Source: Planctomycetaceae bacterium (GTDB lineage: Bacteria; Planctomycetota; Planctomycetia; Pirellulales; Pirellulaceae). From it: 13,756 nucleotides of DNA. Position numbers and translations under genes: made by a program. This document shows, in pieces, positions 6,544 to 13,756 of this stretch. The number at the start of each line of letters is the position of its first letter. The stretch's first letter is position 1. The DNA lies in NCBI GenBank assembly GCA_003506095.1, contig DNWZ01000023.1:519-14274 (forward strand), given 5' to 3'. A model generated the notes under the pieces. The model was not told where the DNA came from and did no database searches. It saw only the letters and a program-made list of their open reading frames with translations.

Positions 6544-7818
6544 ATGCGGCCGATTCGTTTGTTGGTGATGATTTCGTCAATGGATGGTGGCGGCAGCGAA
6601 CGCCAAACGCTGCTGTTGCTGAAGCATCTGGATCGACGTCGGTTTGCCCCAGAGCTGTACTTACTGCATCGCACGGGCAGCCTTTTGGACCAAGTGCCTG
6701 CGGATGTTCCGATTCATTGCTTTGAGGACGCTCAATCGCGGTCGCGGTCGTCTTCGACAATGTGGAACACGCCGATCACGAAAGTCGTTTCACGCGTAAA
6801 ACGCTTGCCGTTACCAGGCAAGATCCATCGCCATCAGGTCGCAGACGTCGCTGCGGTGCTGGCTCAGCGGCAGATCGACGTCCTTTATGACCGAACTTTT
6901 CACATGACGTTAATCGCTGGCCCAGCGGCATTGGCGGTGGGCGTGCCACGGGTATCGACCATCGTCAGCCCGCCAAGCCGCGCCGTTCCGCTCAATGCCG
7001 GACGCTTTCTTTCGATCAAAAAGCGGCGGTTGCGGGATGCTTATCGTCAATCTGAGGCTGTGATCGCTGTCAGCCACCCGACTGCCCGCGATGCCGCAGC
7101 GTTTTATCAATTGCCGCGCAGCCGTTTTGTCGTTGTCGCTAATCCAGTCGACAGCGACTTGCTGGACCAATCTGTCGCGACATCGCCTGTGCCAGATCGC
7201 GACAATCGATACACGATCGCTTGCGTCGGACGAATCTCAGCCGAAAAAGGGCAAATGGAATTGGTGCAGGCGATGAAAAAGCTTCGCAGCGACCATTCCG
7301 ATCAACCGTTGCCGCGAATCTGGATGATCGGCGATGGGCCGCTGCGGGCCACGCTGCAACAGACGGTTCGCGATGAAAATCTGGATGGTTCGATCGAGTT
7401 TATCGGCCACGTTGCCCAACCCGCACCTTGGATTGCGATTGCCGATGCTGTTTGCATTCCTTCTTACTTCGAAGGTTTCCCCAATGTGATGCTGGAATCG
7501 ATGGCATTGGGTGTACCGGTGATTGCCAGATCGATCGACGTCGTTCGTTCGCTCGGACGGATCGCAGCCGACCAGACCATTCGCGGACGCACTTACGTTA
7601 CAACTTTTGAAAGTTCGACGGCCGAAATGGGTTTCGACCTCGCCCGCAAAATCGTTAGAACACGGAAAAACAGTACAGCAACTCGTTCAAAAACGACCTC
7701 CGCGCGACGCTTGGCACGCCAAGCACTTTCAATCGCCAGCGGTATGGCCCGAATTGAGCGAATCCTGCTAAAAGCATTTGTGGATCGGTTGGCAGAAAAA
7801 CAACGTCAATTACCCTGA
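6544..7818 (+). CDS. GT4-family glycosyltransferase (GT-B fold)
   Basis: A 424-residue protein that should transfer a sugar from a nucleotide-sugar donor to a growing surface glycan at the cytoplasmic face of the membrane. The N-terminus IRLLVMISSMDGGGSERQ (residues 4-21) is the glycine-rich acceptor-side loop of GT4 enzymes. The C-terminal domain has CVGRISAEKG at about 227-237 and the donor-binding E-x7-E motif in YFEGFPNVMLES, with E310 and E318. Overall length fits the family. ATG 6544 was chosen because it starts directly before the conserved first strand; AGGAG lies at 6524-6528, a rather long spacing. The frame stays open upstream to 6295, but that stretch looks non-coding and overlaps the divergent gene. 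It overlaps the GDP-fucose synthase gene by ATGA, so the two are translationally coupled, and fucose or mannose transfer is a reasonable but unproven guess. Confidence 0.92.
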   Translation: MRPIRLLVMISSMDGGGSERQTLLLLKHLDRRRFAPELYLLHRTGSLLDQVPADVPIHCFEDAQSRSRSSSTMWNTPITKVVSRVKRLPLPGKIHRHQVADVAAVLAQRQIDVLYDRTFHMTLIAGPAALAVGVPRVSTIVSPPSRAVPLNAGRFLSIKKRRLRDAYRQSEAVIAVSHPTARDAAAFYQLPRSRFVVVANPVDSDLLDQSVATSPVPDRDNRYTIACVGRISAEKGQMELVQAMKKLRSDHSDQPLPRIWMIGDGPLRATLQQTVRDENLDGSIEFIGHVAQPAPWIAIADAVCIPSYFEGFPNVMLESMALGVPVIARSIDVVRSLGRIAADQTIRGRTYVTTFESSTAEMGFDLARKIVRTRKNSTATRSKTTSARRLARQALSIASGMARIERILLKAFVDRLAEKQRQLP

Positions 7819-8783
7819 TGAGCATGAAACCCAAAAATTCATTTCCGTTTAAACGCATTTATGTCGCGGGACATCGTGGCATGGTTGGCGGAGCCCTTTG
7901 CCGTGCGTTGCGAGGAAAGTCGGACGTCATCACGGCCAGCCGCACGGAACTTGATTTGACCGATCGCGATTCAGTGGACCGATTCTTTGCCAGCGAAAAA
8001 CCAGATGCGGTGATTTTTGCCGCTGCCAAGGTCGGCGGGATCGTTGCCAACAATACCTATCCTGTGCAGTTTCTGGCTGAAAACGCGATGATGGCGATCA
8101 ACGCGATCTCATCCGCCTATGAACATTCGGTCAAACGCTTCTTGTTTTTGGGTTCCACTTGCATCTATCCACGCGATTGTCCGCAACCGATGCAGGAAGA
8201 ATCGCTGCTGACCGGACCGTTGGAGCAGACCAACGAAGCTTATGCGATTGCCAAGATCACAGGACTGAAGCTTTGCCAATACTATCGGCGGCAGTACGGC
8301 GCCGAGTACACCAGCGCGATGCCGACCAACCTGTATGGTCCAGGCGACAACTATCATCCGGAAAACAGCCACGTGCTGCCCGCGCTAGTCCGAAGATTCC
8401 ATGAAGCGACAGTCCAGGACGCAAAGTCAGTTACCATTTGGGGAACCGGCACCGCGCGGCGAGAATTCCTGCACGTTGACGATTTAGCTCAAGGCCTGAT
8501 TCACTTGCTCGGTTTAAACGGCATGCCAGACTGGTTGAATATCGGCACGGGCAAAGATTTGTCGATCCTTCAACTCGCTCAAACGATTGCCGATGTCGTC
8601 GGATTCAAGGGCGAAATTTTGACCGATCCGACGCGTCCCGATGGTACGCCCGTGAAATGCACCAACGTTTCCAGGATTCATGAAACCGGCTGGCATCATC
8701 AAATCGAATTGATCGATGGGCTGCGTCAAACCTATCAATGTTTCCTTGAAGAAGTCGAACGTGGCGAATTGCGGTTGGTATAA
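7818..8783 (+). CDS. fcl: GDP-L-fucose synthase (GDP-4-keto-6-deoxymannose 3,5-epimerase/4-reductase)
   Basis: A 321-residue short-chain dehydrogenase/reductase of the extended type, catalysing the NADPH-dependent last step from GDP-4-keto-6-deoxy-D-mannose to GDP-L-fucose in the cytoplasm. The dinucleotide-binding motif GHRGMVG is at residues 18-24. The catalytic triad is visible as S113 in STCIYP (113-118) and Y142/K146 in YAIAK, each offset by six from E. coli Fcl. Family signatures MPTNLYGPGDNYHP and NSHVLPALVRRFHEA are intact, and the length is normal. The start ATG overlaps the glycosyltransferase stop (ATGA), so expression is coupled to it. The gene for the preceding enzyme, GDP-mannose dehydratase, lies 85 bases downstream. 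The synonym wcaG is also used. Confidence 0.97.
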   Translation: MSMKPKNSFPFKRIYVAGHRGMVGGALCRALRGKSDVITASRTELDLTDRDSVDRFFASEKPDAVIFAAAKVGGIVANNTYPVQFLAENAMMAINAISSAYEHSVKRFLFLGSTCIYPRDCPQPMQEESLLTGPLEQTNEAYAIAKITGLKLCQYYRRQYGAEYTSAMPTNLYGPGDNYHPENSHVLPALVRRFHEATVQDAKSVTIWGTGTARREFLHVDDLAQGLIHLLGLNGMPDWLNIGTGKDLSILQLAQTIADVVGFKGEILTDPTRPDGTPVKCTNVSRIHETGWHHQIELIDGLRQTYQCFLEEVERGELRLV

Positions 8784-8868
8784 TCGTGACTGATCGTCTA
8801 CCGAGCAAGCTTCAAACACTTTTTTAATTTCTGATTTCGTCGAAAGTTTAACTGCGAGTTTTGTATTT

Positions 8869-9888
8869 ATGAGTAAGTCAGCACTGATCACGGGCATCAC
8901 CGGCCAGGACGGCAGTTACCTCGCCGAGCTTTTGATCGAAAAAGGATACACGGTTCATGGTTTGGTGCGTCGCAGCAGTTCGTTTTCGACCGGTCGCATT
9001 GATCACCTCTATCAAGACCCGCATCGCCAGCCAAAATTGTTGCTGCACTATGGCGATTTGACTGACGGACAAGCGCTGACCAACCTGGTATTGGAATTGC
9101 AGCCTGACGAGATCTATAACCTCGGGGCGCAAAGCCACGTTCGCGTTTCGTTTGATCAGCCGGTTTATACGCTGCAGACCGTGGGCGTTGGTGCGTTGAA
9201 TGTATTAGAAGCCGCAAGGCTGCTCAATCGGACCAAACCGGTTCGCGTCTACCAAGCCAGCAGCAGCGAAATGTACGGCGACGTGTTAGAAGTTCCGCAA
9301 CGCGAAACCACTCCCTTTAACCCGCAATCGCCGTACGCCTGTGCTAAGGTTTTCGCGTTTCACCAAACGGTAAACTATCGCCATGGTTATGATATGTTTG
9401 CCTGCAACGGCATTCTATTCAATCACGAATCGGAGCGACGCGGGGAAACGTTTGTGACTCGCAAGATCACTCGCGCCGCAGGGCGAATTAAAGCCGGTTT
9501 GCAAAGCAAGCTTTATCTCGGCAACATCGACGCCAAACGCGACTGGGGTTATGCGAAAGATTATGTCGACGCGATGTGGCGAATCTTACAACATGACCAG
9601 CCAGACGATTTTGTGATCGCGACGGGAAAAACTCAAAGTGTTCGCGAGTTCCTCAGTTTGGTATTTGGCCACCTCGATTTGAACTGGGAAGATTACGTGG
9701 AGATTGATCCGCGTTATTTCCGTCCGACCGAAGTCGAATTGCTGTTGGGCGATCCGTCCAAAGCCGCCGAAAAGCTTGGTTGGACAGCCACCACAGACTT
9801 AAAACAATTGGCCACAATCATGACCGACCACGACTTGGAATTGGCCCAGCGCGAAGCCCACTCAAAGACGTTCTCCGCAGCAACCTGA
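8869..9888 (+). CDS. gmd: GDP-mannose 4,6-dehydratase
   Basis: A 339-residue NADP-dependent enzyme that converts GDP-D-mannose to GDP-4-keto-6-deoxy-D-mannose, the substrate of the neighbouring GDP-fucose synthase. The nucleotide-binding loop GITGQDG is at residues 9-15. Catalytic residues fall at the canonical numbers: S132 and E134 in SSSEMYG, Y156 and K160 in YACAK. The signature NHESERRGETFVTRKITRA carries Glu where Pro is common (NHESPRRGE). RDWGYAKDYVDAMW and RPTEVELLLGDPSKA complete the family pattern, and length is normal. No Shine-Dalgarno sequence is visible before ATG 8869; the 85-base gap from the previous gene is AT-rich near the start and contains a T6 run at 8820-8825. Whether it shares the upstream transcript is unclear. 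Confidence 0.97.
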   Translation: MSKSALITGITGQDGSYLAELLIEKGYTVHGLVRRSSSFSTGRIDHLYQDPHRQPKLLLHYGDLTDGQALTNLVLELQPDEIYNLGAQSHVRVSFDQPVYTLQTVGVGALNVLEAARLLNRTKPVRVYQASSSEMYGDVLEVPQRETTPFNPQSPYACAKVFAFHQTVNYRHGYDMFACNGILFNHESERRGETFVTRKITRAAGRIKAGLQSKLYLGNIDAKRDWGYAKDYVDAMWRILQHDQPDDFVIATGKTQSVREFLSLVFGHLDLNWEDYVEIDPRYFRPTEVELLLGDPSKAAEKLGWTATTDLKQLATIMTDHDLELAQREAHSKTFSAAT

Positions 9889-9956
9889 TAGATGGCCGAC
9901 GCCATTTGGCGTTCGCAGGATGTTGTGATTTTTTAGATTCTACAAATGGATTTGCC

Positions 9957-10553
9957 ATGAACCTTGGCGACGACGGCGATTCTTTTGCACCACGCATTCC
10001 CGACTTGGCGACGGCCGAAGTGATGATGACTGCGGCGCTTGGCCAAATCGATTGGGCTCGGCGATACACGCTCGAACTGCTCGCTGCGACACCGAGGGAA
10101 TTGTGGTTCGAACGCCCAACTGTGTCCAACTCGCGAACCGGCGAATCGGCAATGCAGTTGCCGACTCACATCGCATGGCAAGTCGGCCACTTGGCCGTCA
10201 GCCAATACGGCTTGCTGATGTTCCGCATCCACGGACGCCGTGATGAAGACCTCGACTTAATCCCTTCGCGATTTCGCAAAGCCTACGCACGTGGATCGGA
10301 CCCCACGGCCACTTCGTCAGGCCAATGTTCGGCCGACGAGCTTTTCGAGCGATTAGAAACGGTCCATCGAAACGCCATTACGGGGTTGACGCAAGGCTTT
10401 GACACCGGCGTGTTGCTGCATCCGGTCGACATGCCCTATGCCGTCTATCCGATCAAGCTAGGAGCGATTCTGTTTTGTCCGCTCCACGAACAGATTCACT
10501 CGGGCCAGATCGGCTTGATCCGTCGAGCCCTCGGGCTGGCGCCTGTCAGATAA
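9957..10553 (+). CDS. DinB-like (four-helix, metal-binding) protein
   Basis: A 198-residue protein resembling the DinB/YfiT-like superfamily. The metal-ligand pattern is visible: H71 or H78 in HIAWQVGH on the second helix, and H177 with H181 in HEQIHSGQIG on the last helix, a close match to the usual H...HxxxH arrangement. Members include thiol-dependent transferases and many proteins of unknown role, so the reaction cannot be named. ATG 9957 was chosen because the conserved helical domain begins soon after; the frame is open further upstream but overlaps gmd. It lies 68 bases after gmd and may be co-transcribed. It has no evident place in fucose metabolism. Confidence 0.8.
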   Translation: MNLGDDGDSFAPRIPDLATAEVMMTAALGQIDWARRYTLELLAATPRELWFERPTVSNSRTGESAMQLPTHIAWQVGHLAVSQYGLLMFRIHGRRDEDLDLIPSRFRKAYARGSDPTATSSGQCSADELFERLETVHRNAITGLTQGFDTGVLLHPVDMPYAVYPIKLGAILFCPLHEQIHSGQIGLIRRALGLAPVR

Positions 10554-10699
10554 GCTGGTAGTCCCGCCTTTGGGTGGCCAAACGCAACGCCCGGCGCGCA
10601 TCACCGCACGATCTTTCTTCGCCAGACGTTCCGGTCGCCGGTCGACGACGTTAACTTATGCGTGGTATTGCCATTCACCATGCACACGCGAGTTACGAT

Positions 10700-11491
10700 A
10701 TGTCGTCTTTGGCCGAAGTCATTTCCGAGTCGATTTACGACCATCCGAAATACTATGATTTGGTTTTCGGTGCGGATTGTGCCGCAGAACTTAAGTTTAT
10801 CCGGCGCTGTGCAGAACAACACGCCAGCGGCAAGATCAACAAGTTATTTGAACCGGCTTGTGGTACCGGTCGGCTGCTCGTCCACTTGGCCAAACATGGT
10901 TACGAAATCGCAGGCATTGATTTGAACGAAAAAGCGATTGATTTCTGCAACAATCGTCTAGAAAAAAAAGGTGTCAAAGGACGCACCTGGGTCGCCGATA
11001 TGGCTGATTTCAAGACGCCCAAGAAATACGATCTGGCGTTCAACACGATCAACAGTTTTCGCCATCTGTCGACCGAAGCGTCCAGCCTCGGACATTTGCG
11101 TTCGATGGGCGATGTGGTTCGTCGCGGCGGGCTTTATCTGCTGGGCATCCATTTGACGCCCACCCAAGCGGCACCGAGCGAGACCGAGTCGTGGTCCGCG
11201 CGCCGCGGTCATTTGGCCGTCAACACACACATGTGGACGATCGATAGGAACCGCCGCAAACGGGTCGAGCGATTTGGAATCCGGTTCGATATCCATACGC
11301 CCAGTCGAACATGGCGAATCGATGACGTGCTGGTGCTGCGAAGTTACACCATGCCTCAGATGCAGCAATTGATCGACGACAGCGGTTGCTGGGATTGTGT
11401 CGAAACCTATGACTTTACCTACGACGCAGACTCACCGATTGTTGTCGACGCTGGCACTGAGGACGTCGTTTACGTCCTGCGCCGCCGCTAG
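10700..11491 (+). CDS. Class I SAM-dependent methyltransferase
   Basis: A 263-residue protein with a Rossmann-type methyltransferase fold that would use S-adenosylmethionine on an unknown substrate. Motif I is FEPACGTGRLL (about residues 50-60), followed by the second-strand acidic residue in IAGIDLNEKA (near 75) and motif II-like YDLAFNTINSFRHL. The N-terminal SIYDHPKYYDLVFG is a typical lead-in for this group. I prefer ATG 10700 because the protein-like sequence begins there (MSSLAEVISESIYD); ATG 10658, 14 codons upstream, is possible, and neither has a strong ribosome site. The substrate cannot be told from sequence; proximity to the fucose genes is weak evidence for a glycan role. A terminator-like hairpin follows at 11585-11623. 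Confidence 0.88.
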   Translation: MSSLAEVISESIYDHPKYYDLVFGADCAAELKFIRRCAEQHASGKINKLFEPACGTGRLLVHLAKHGYEIAGIDLNEKAIDFCNNRLEKKGVKGRTWVADMADFKTPKKYDLAFNTINSFRHLSTEASSLGHLRSMGDVVRRGGLYLLGIHLTPTQAAPSETESWSARRGHLAVNTHMWTIDRNRRKRVERFGIRFDIHTPSRTWRIDDVLVLRSYTMPQMQQLIDDSGCWDCVETYDFTYDADSPIVVDAGTEDVVYVLRRR

Positions 11492-11503
11492 AGTCTGCAT
11501 CAA

Positions 11504-11521
11504 AAAGGGGGCTGACCCTTT
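11504..11521. repeat. Short palindrome AAAGGG/CCCTTT (REP-like)
   Basis: A 6-bp inverted repeat AAAGGG/CCCTTT closes a GGCTGA loop, 12 bases after the methyltransferase stop. It resembles the GGGTCTGACCC-type palindromes often found near REP-associated tyrosine transposases, but there is no transposase here. It could also be a minor terminator. Confidence 0.35.
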
Positions 11522-11584
11522 GGCGGCAAGTCATTTACGTCGTGTTTTTTGATTTGCCGGAGTCGCGTCTGCCTCTTTTCATGC

Positions 11585-11623
11585 AGCCCCCAATGTCACT
11601 TTGGGTAAACTGGGGGGGCTTTT
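11585..11623 (+). terminator. Probable rho-independent terminator after the methyltransferase gene
   Basis: AGCCCCC (11585-11591) pairs with GGGGGCT (11614-11620), giving a 7-bp GC-rich stem followed by a TTTT run ending at 11623. The 22-nt loop is larger than usual, which lowers confidence. Its position, about 95 bases past the stop codon, fits the end of the plus-strand cluster. Confidence 0.55.
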
Positions 11624-11755
11624 CTGTGAATTCCGACTTTGCTGTCGATGACGATTGTGCGACGCCGATGAACACGGTGAATGGTTGTAGCGGTTGTGTC
11701 GATTTTTCGGCATCAGCGGCTCACCGCAGGCGAACTCCAGTCAGGATACGACGCG

Positions 11756-12595
11756 ATGACGATCGGGATGACCGTACGACAAGGCAGAAGTTGGCGATTG
11801 CTGGCCGTAGCGGCAACGCTCGGTTTTCTCGGCGACGCGCCGATATCGCGTGCTGCCGACGGGCCTAGTATTTTCAATCGCAAGCCGAGCGGGCCGATCT
11901 TTAAAACGCTCGACGCATTTGCTGGCGGAATCGAACTGGTTTTGGAAAAAACGGTGCTCGGCCATTCCAAGCCAAAGCGCGTGTGCGATTCGCAGTCCTG
12001 TGATGACGGTTGCGATGCCGTCATGCTGCACGAACTGAATCTGCCGCGAGGAAGTAAGGTCGCGGTTCCCGAAGCTTATCCTTCGGATCCGCCGGAACCA
12101 CCGATGCATTCAATGCCCGCTGATTCAGCGCCGCCTATGGTGCAAATCGAACCGATGTTTGATCGCCCGTCGCGAAAGCCGTTACCCCAACCGGTGCCCG
12201 ACGCGACTGAAATGCCAGTGCCGGTGCGAGTACCGAAGACGGAATTGCCGCCTATTTCCAAAATTCAGCCGCCCAACTCGGCTCCGTTAGAACATCCAAG
12301 GGTTCCCGTGGATGTTGATACGCCCGGGCTGAAAACATCAAAACCGAGCCTGTCGACGGACGATGGATGGATCGACAACTTCGCTCCGGCCACGCCGAAT
12401 CCCGATGCCGCGCCACCACGTCGAGCACCGATTCCAGATGGTGAAACGCTGCCAGATCCGTTCCGAGATGATCCGCAAGCGCGTCCAACGCCACAGCGTT
12501 TTTTGCCCAAAACTCATCCCGATGGGGTCGCCCGCGACACCCGTGCATCTGGGTTGAAGCCTGTAAAAAACGCAAGATTTGTGCGGCCAGATTGA
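11756..12595 (+). CDS. Proline-rich exported protein of unknown function
   Basis: A 279-residue protein. The N-terminus has a Sec signal: basic RQGRSWR, hydrophobic LLAVAATLGFLG, and a probable cleavage after A34 (SRAA-D). The mature protein begins with a short region that may be folded (residues 36-90) containing three closely spaced cysteines, C77, C82 and C86. The rest, about 100-279, is dense in proline with acidic and basic residues and is very likely disordered, suggesting a spacer or wall-associated protein outside the cytoplasmic membrane. ATG 11756 was chosen because AGGAT lies about eight bases before it and the signal peptide starts there; the frame opens earlier, but that extension is unlike coding sequence. 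It has no family that I recognise. It sits after a terminator and so is probably transcribed alone. Confidence 0.75.
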   Translation: MTIGMTVRQGRSWRLLAVAATLGFLGDAPISRAADGPSIFNRKPSGPIFKTLDAFAGGIELVLEKTVLGHSKPKRVCDSQSCDDGCDAVMLHELNLPRGSKVAVPEAYPSDPPEPPMHSMPADSAPPMVQIEPMFDRPSRKPLPQPVPDATEMPVPVRVPKTELPPISKIQPPNSAPLEHPRVPVDVDTPGLKTSKPSLSTDDGWIDNFAPATPNPDAAPPRRAPIPDGETLPDPFRDDPQARPTPQRFLPKTHPDGVARDTRASGLKPVKNARFVRPD

Positions 12596-12681
12596 TACGG
12601 CAATCGTTCCACTGTCGCCGTTGTTTTGAAACATTAAACGGAACCAATAGCAGCAGCACTTGTTTTTAATTGGTAGAATGA

Positions 12682-12734
12682 GTGGAAATCGTTCGCCGCA
12701 GAAAAAACGGCGTGTCTCGATTTTCCCCCTCCAC
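12682..12734 (+). other. Nested hairpin in the leader of the DUF3500-like gene
   Basis: GGAAATCG (12684-12691) pairs with CGATTTTCC (12718-12726) with one bulge. Inside it CGCCG (12694-12698) pairs with CGGCG (12708-12712) around an A-rich loop, and GTGG/CCAC can extend the base. It lies between genes, 32 bases before the next start codon. No T run follows, so it may be a leader structure rather than a terminator. Confidence 0.35.
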
Positions 12735-12765
12735 TTGGTAACCTCAAACGACGGCGGTAAGTCCC

Positions 12766-13756
12766 ATGCGTGAGAAAAACGAAACAATTCAATCACCAAG
12801 CTTGTCTTCAGAATGCTGCGCGGTTCCCACCAGTGCGACGCTGGGACGCAGAACGTTTCTACGAGCCAGCGCGGCGACGCTAGCGGCAGCCTCTATCCCT
12901 GGCCGCCTGTTCGCCGCACCAACCACTTCCTCGGGTGCAGAGTCCGTTGTCGGCGAACTTTACGCCACGTTGACCGATGACCAGAAAGCTCAGATTTGCC
13001 GCGACTTCAGCGACCCACTGCGAAGCCGCGTCGGTGCAAACTGGCACGTCACCAAGCCGCTGATTGACAATAAGTTCTACAGCGATACACAGCGCGGAAT
13101 GATCGAGAAGATTGTTCGCGAATTGACCAGCAGCGAAGGCTATGATCGGCTTGTCGCCCAGATGGAATACGACGATGGCGGCCTTGGCGGTTACAGCATT
13201 GCGATTTTTGGCAAACCCGGCGACGGACAATTCCAATGGATGCTGACTGGTCGTCACTTGACCTTGCGAGCTGATGGCAATTCGCTTGAAAAAACCGCAT
13301 TCGGCGGTCCGATCGTTTATGGCCACGGGGAAGAATCGAGCGCCAAAGATAACCTGTTCTTCTTTCAAACGCAGAAGGTCAACGAAGTCTTTGCGGCGTT
13401 AAATAAAGACCAGGCTGCTGCGGCTCTGTTGCCAAAGGCACCGCCAGAATCAAGCGTTCAACCGCAGGGCAAAAATGGCAATATTCCCGGCGTGAAAGTC
13501 GGCGATATGTCGTCCGATCAAAAGGCATTGGTCCAATCGGCCTTGAAAACGATTCTGTCACCTTACCGCGACGAAGACGGCGCCGAATCGATGGCGATTA
13601 TCGAAGCGGGTGGGGGAATTGACGCGCTGCGGTTTGCATTCTACCAACAGGGCGATCTGGAAAACGACAAGGTTTGGGACATTTGGCGGATCGAAGGTCC
13701 GAACACCGTTTGCCATTTCCGTGGTGCACCCCACGTTCACGCTTACATTCACATTG
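12766..13756 (+). CDS. DUF3500-family exported protein, partial (3' end outside window)
   Basis: 330 codons are seen from ATG 12766 with no stop before the edge. The N-terminus carries a twin-arginine signal: GRRTFLRASAATLAAASIPG with R28/R29, then a hydrophobic run and an LFA-AP cleavage region near residue 50, so it is predicted to be exported folded by the Tat system. The mature part resembles DUF3500 proteins: LYATLTDDQKAQIC, the GGYSIAIFGKP...FQWMLTGRHLTLRAD stretch, FGGPIVYGH, and a second part with DIWRIEGPNTVCHFRGAPHVHAYIHI at the edge. The function of the family is unknown; the His-rich end may bind a metal. GGCGGTAAG about five to ten bases upstream may be its ribosome site. Confidence 0.88.
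   Translation, partial: MREKNETIQSPSLSSECCAVPTSATLGRRTFLRASAATLAAASIPGRLFAAPTTSSGAESVVGELYATLTDDQKAQICRDFSDPLRSRVGANWHVTKPLIDNKFYSDTQRGMIEKIVRELTSSEGYDRLVAQMEYDDGGLGGYSIAIFGKPGDGQFQWMLTGRHLTLRADGNSLEKTAFGGPIVYGHGEESSAKDNLFFFQTQKVNEVFAALNKDQAAAALLPKAPPESSVQPQGKNGNIPGVKVGDMSSDQKALVQSALKTILSPYRDEDGAESMAIIEAGGGIDALRFAFYQQGDLENDKVWDIWRIEGPNTVCHFRGAPHVHAYIHI

Noticed and set aside
9780..9956. Upstream extension of the DinB-like gene
   Set aside because: It overlaps the end of gmd in another frame and encodes sequence unlike the family; the domain begins after ATG 9957.

Overview
The window looks like chromosomal DNA of a planctomycete, probably a Pirellulaceae (Rhodopirellula-like) bacterium. The evidence is a planctomycete-type cytochrome/DUF1549 protein at the left edge, a Tat-exported DUF3500-type protein at the right edge, large secreted or membrane-anchored proteins of unknown function, weak Shine-Dalgarno sites and moderate GC. 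No tRNA, rRNA, CRISPR array or insertion sequence was seen.

Left half, all on the minus strand in transcription order: a 964-residue membrane-anchored protein of unknown function (6296-3402); a retron (promoter, msr-msd RNA and reverse transcriptase, 3373-1767); a 365-base gap; and the 5' part of a DUF1549-type cytochrome protein (1401-1, cut by the window edge). The retron is the main discovery. A 170-nt non-coding RNA at 3329-3160 is bounded by a 14-bp a1/a2 inverted repeat. It has a candidate branching G just inside a1, a perfect 8-bp msr hairpin and a long msd hairpin, and it ends 13 nt before the ATG of a 459-residue YADD reverse transcriptase. A TCGACA-17-TATAAC promoter places the predicted transcript start about nine bases before a1. 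The wobble pairs fit the model: a1/a2 pairs best as RNA, while the msd stem pairs best as cDNA. No recognisable effector gene is next to it.

Right half, all on the plus strand: a GT4-type glycosyltransferase, GDP-L-fucose synthase and GDP-mannose 4,6-dehydratase. The last two make GDP-L-fucose from GDP-mannose, and the transferase, overlapping by ATGA, probably builds a fucosylated surface glycan. Then come a DinB-like protein, a SAM-dependent methyltransferase, a likely terminator, a proline-rich exported protein and a Tat-exported DUF3500-like protein running off the end.
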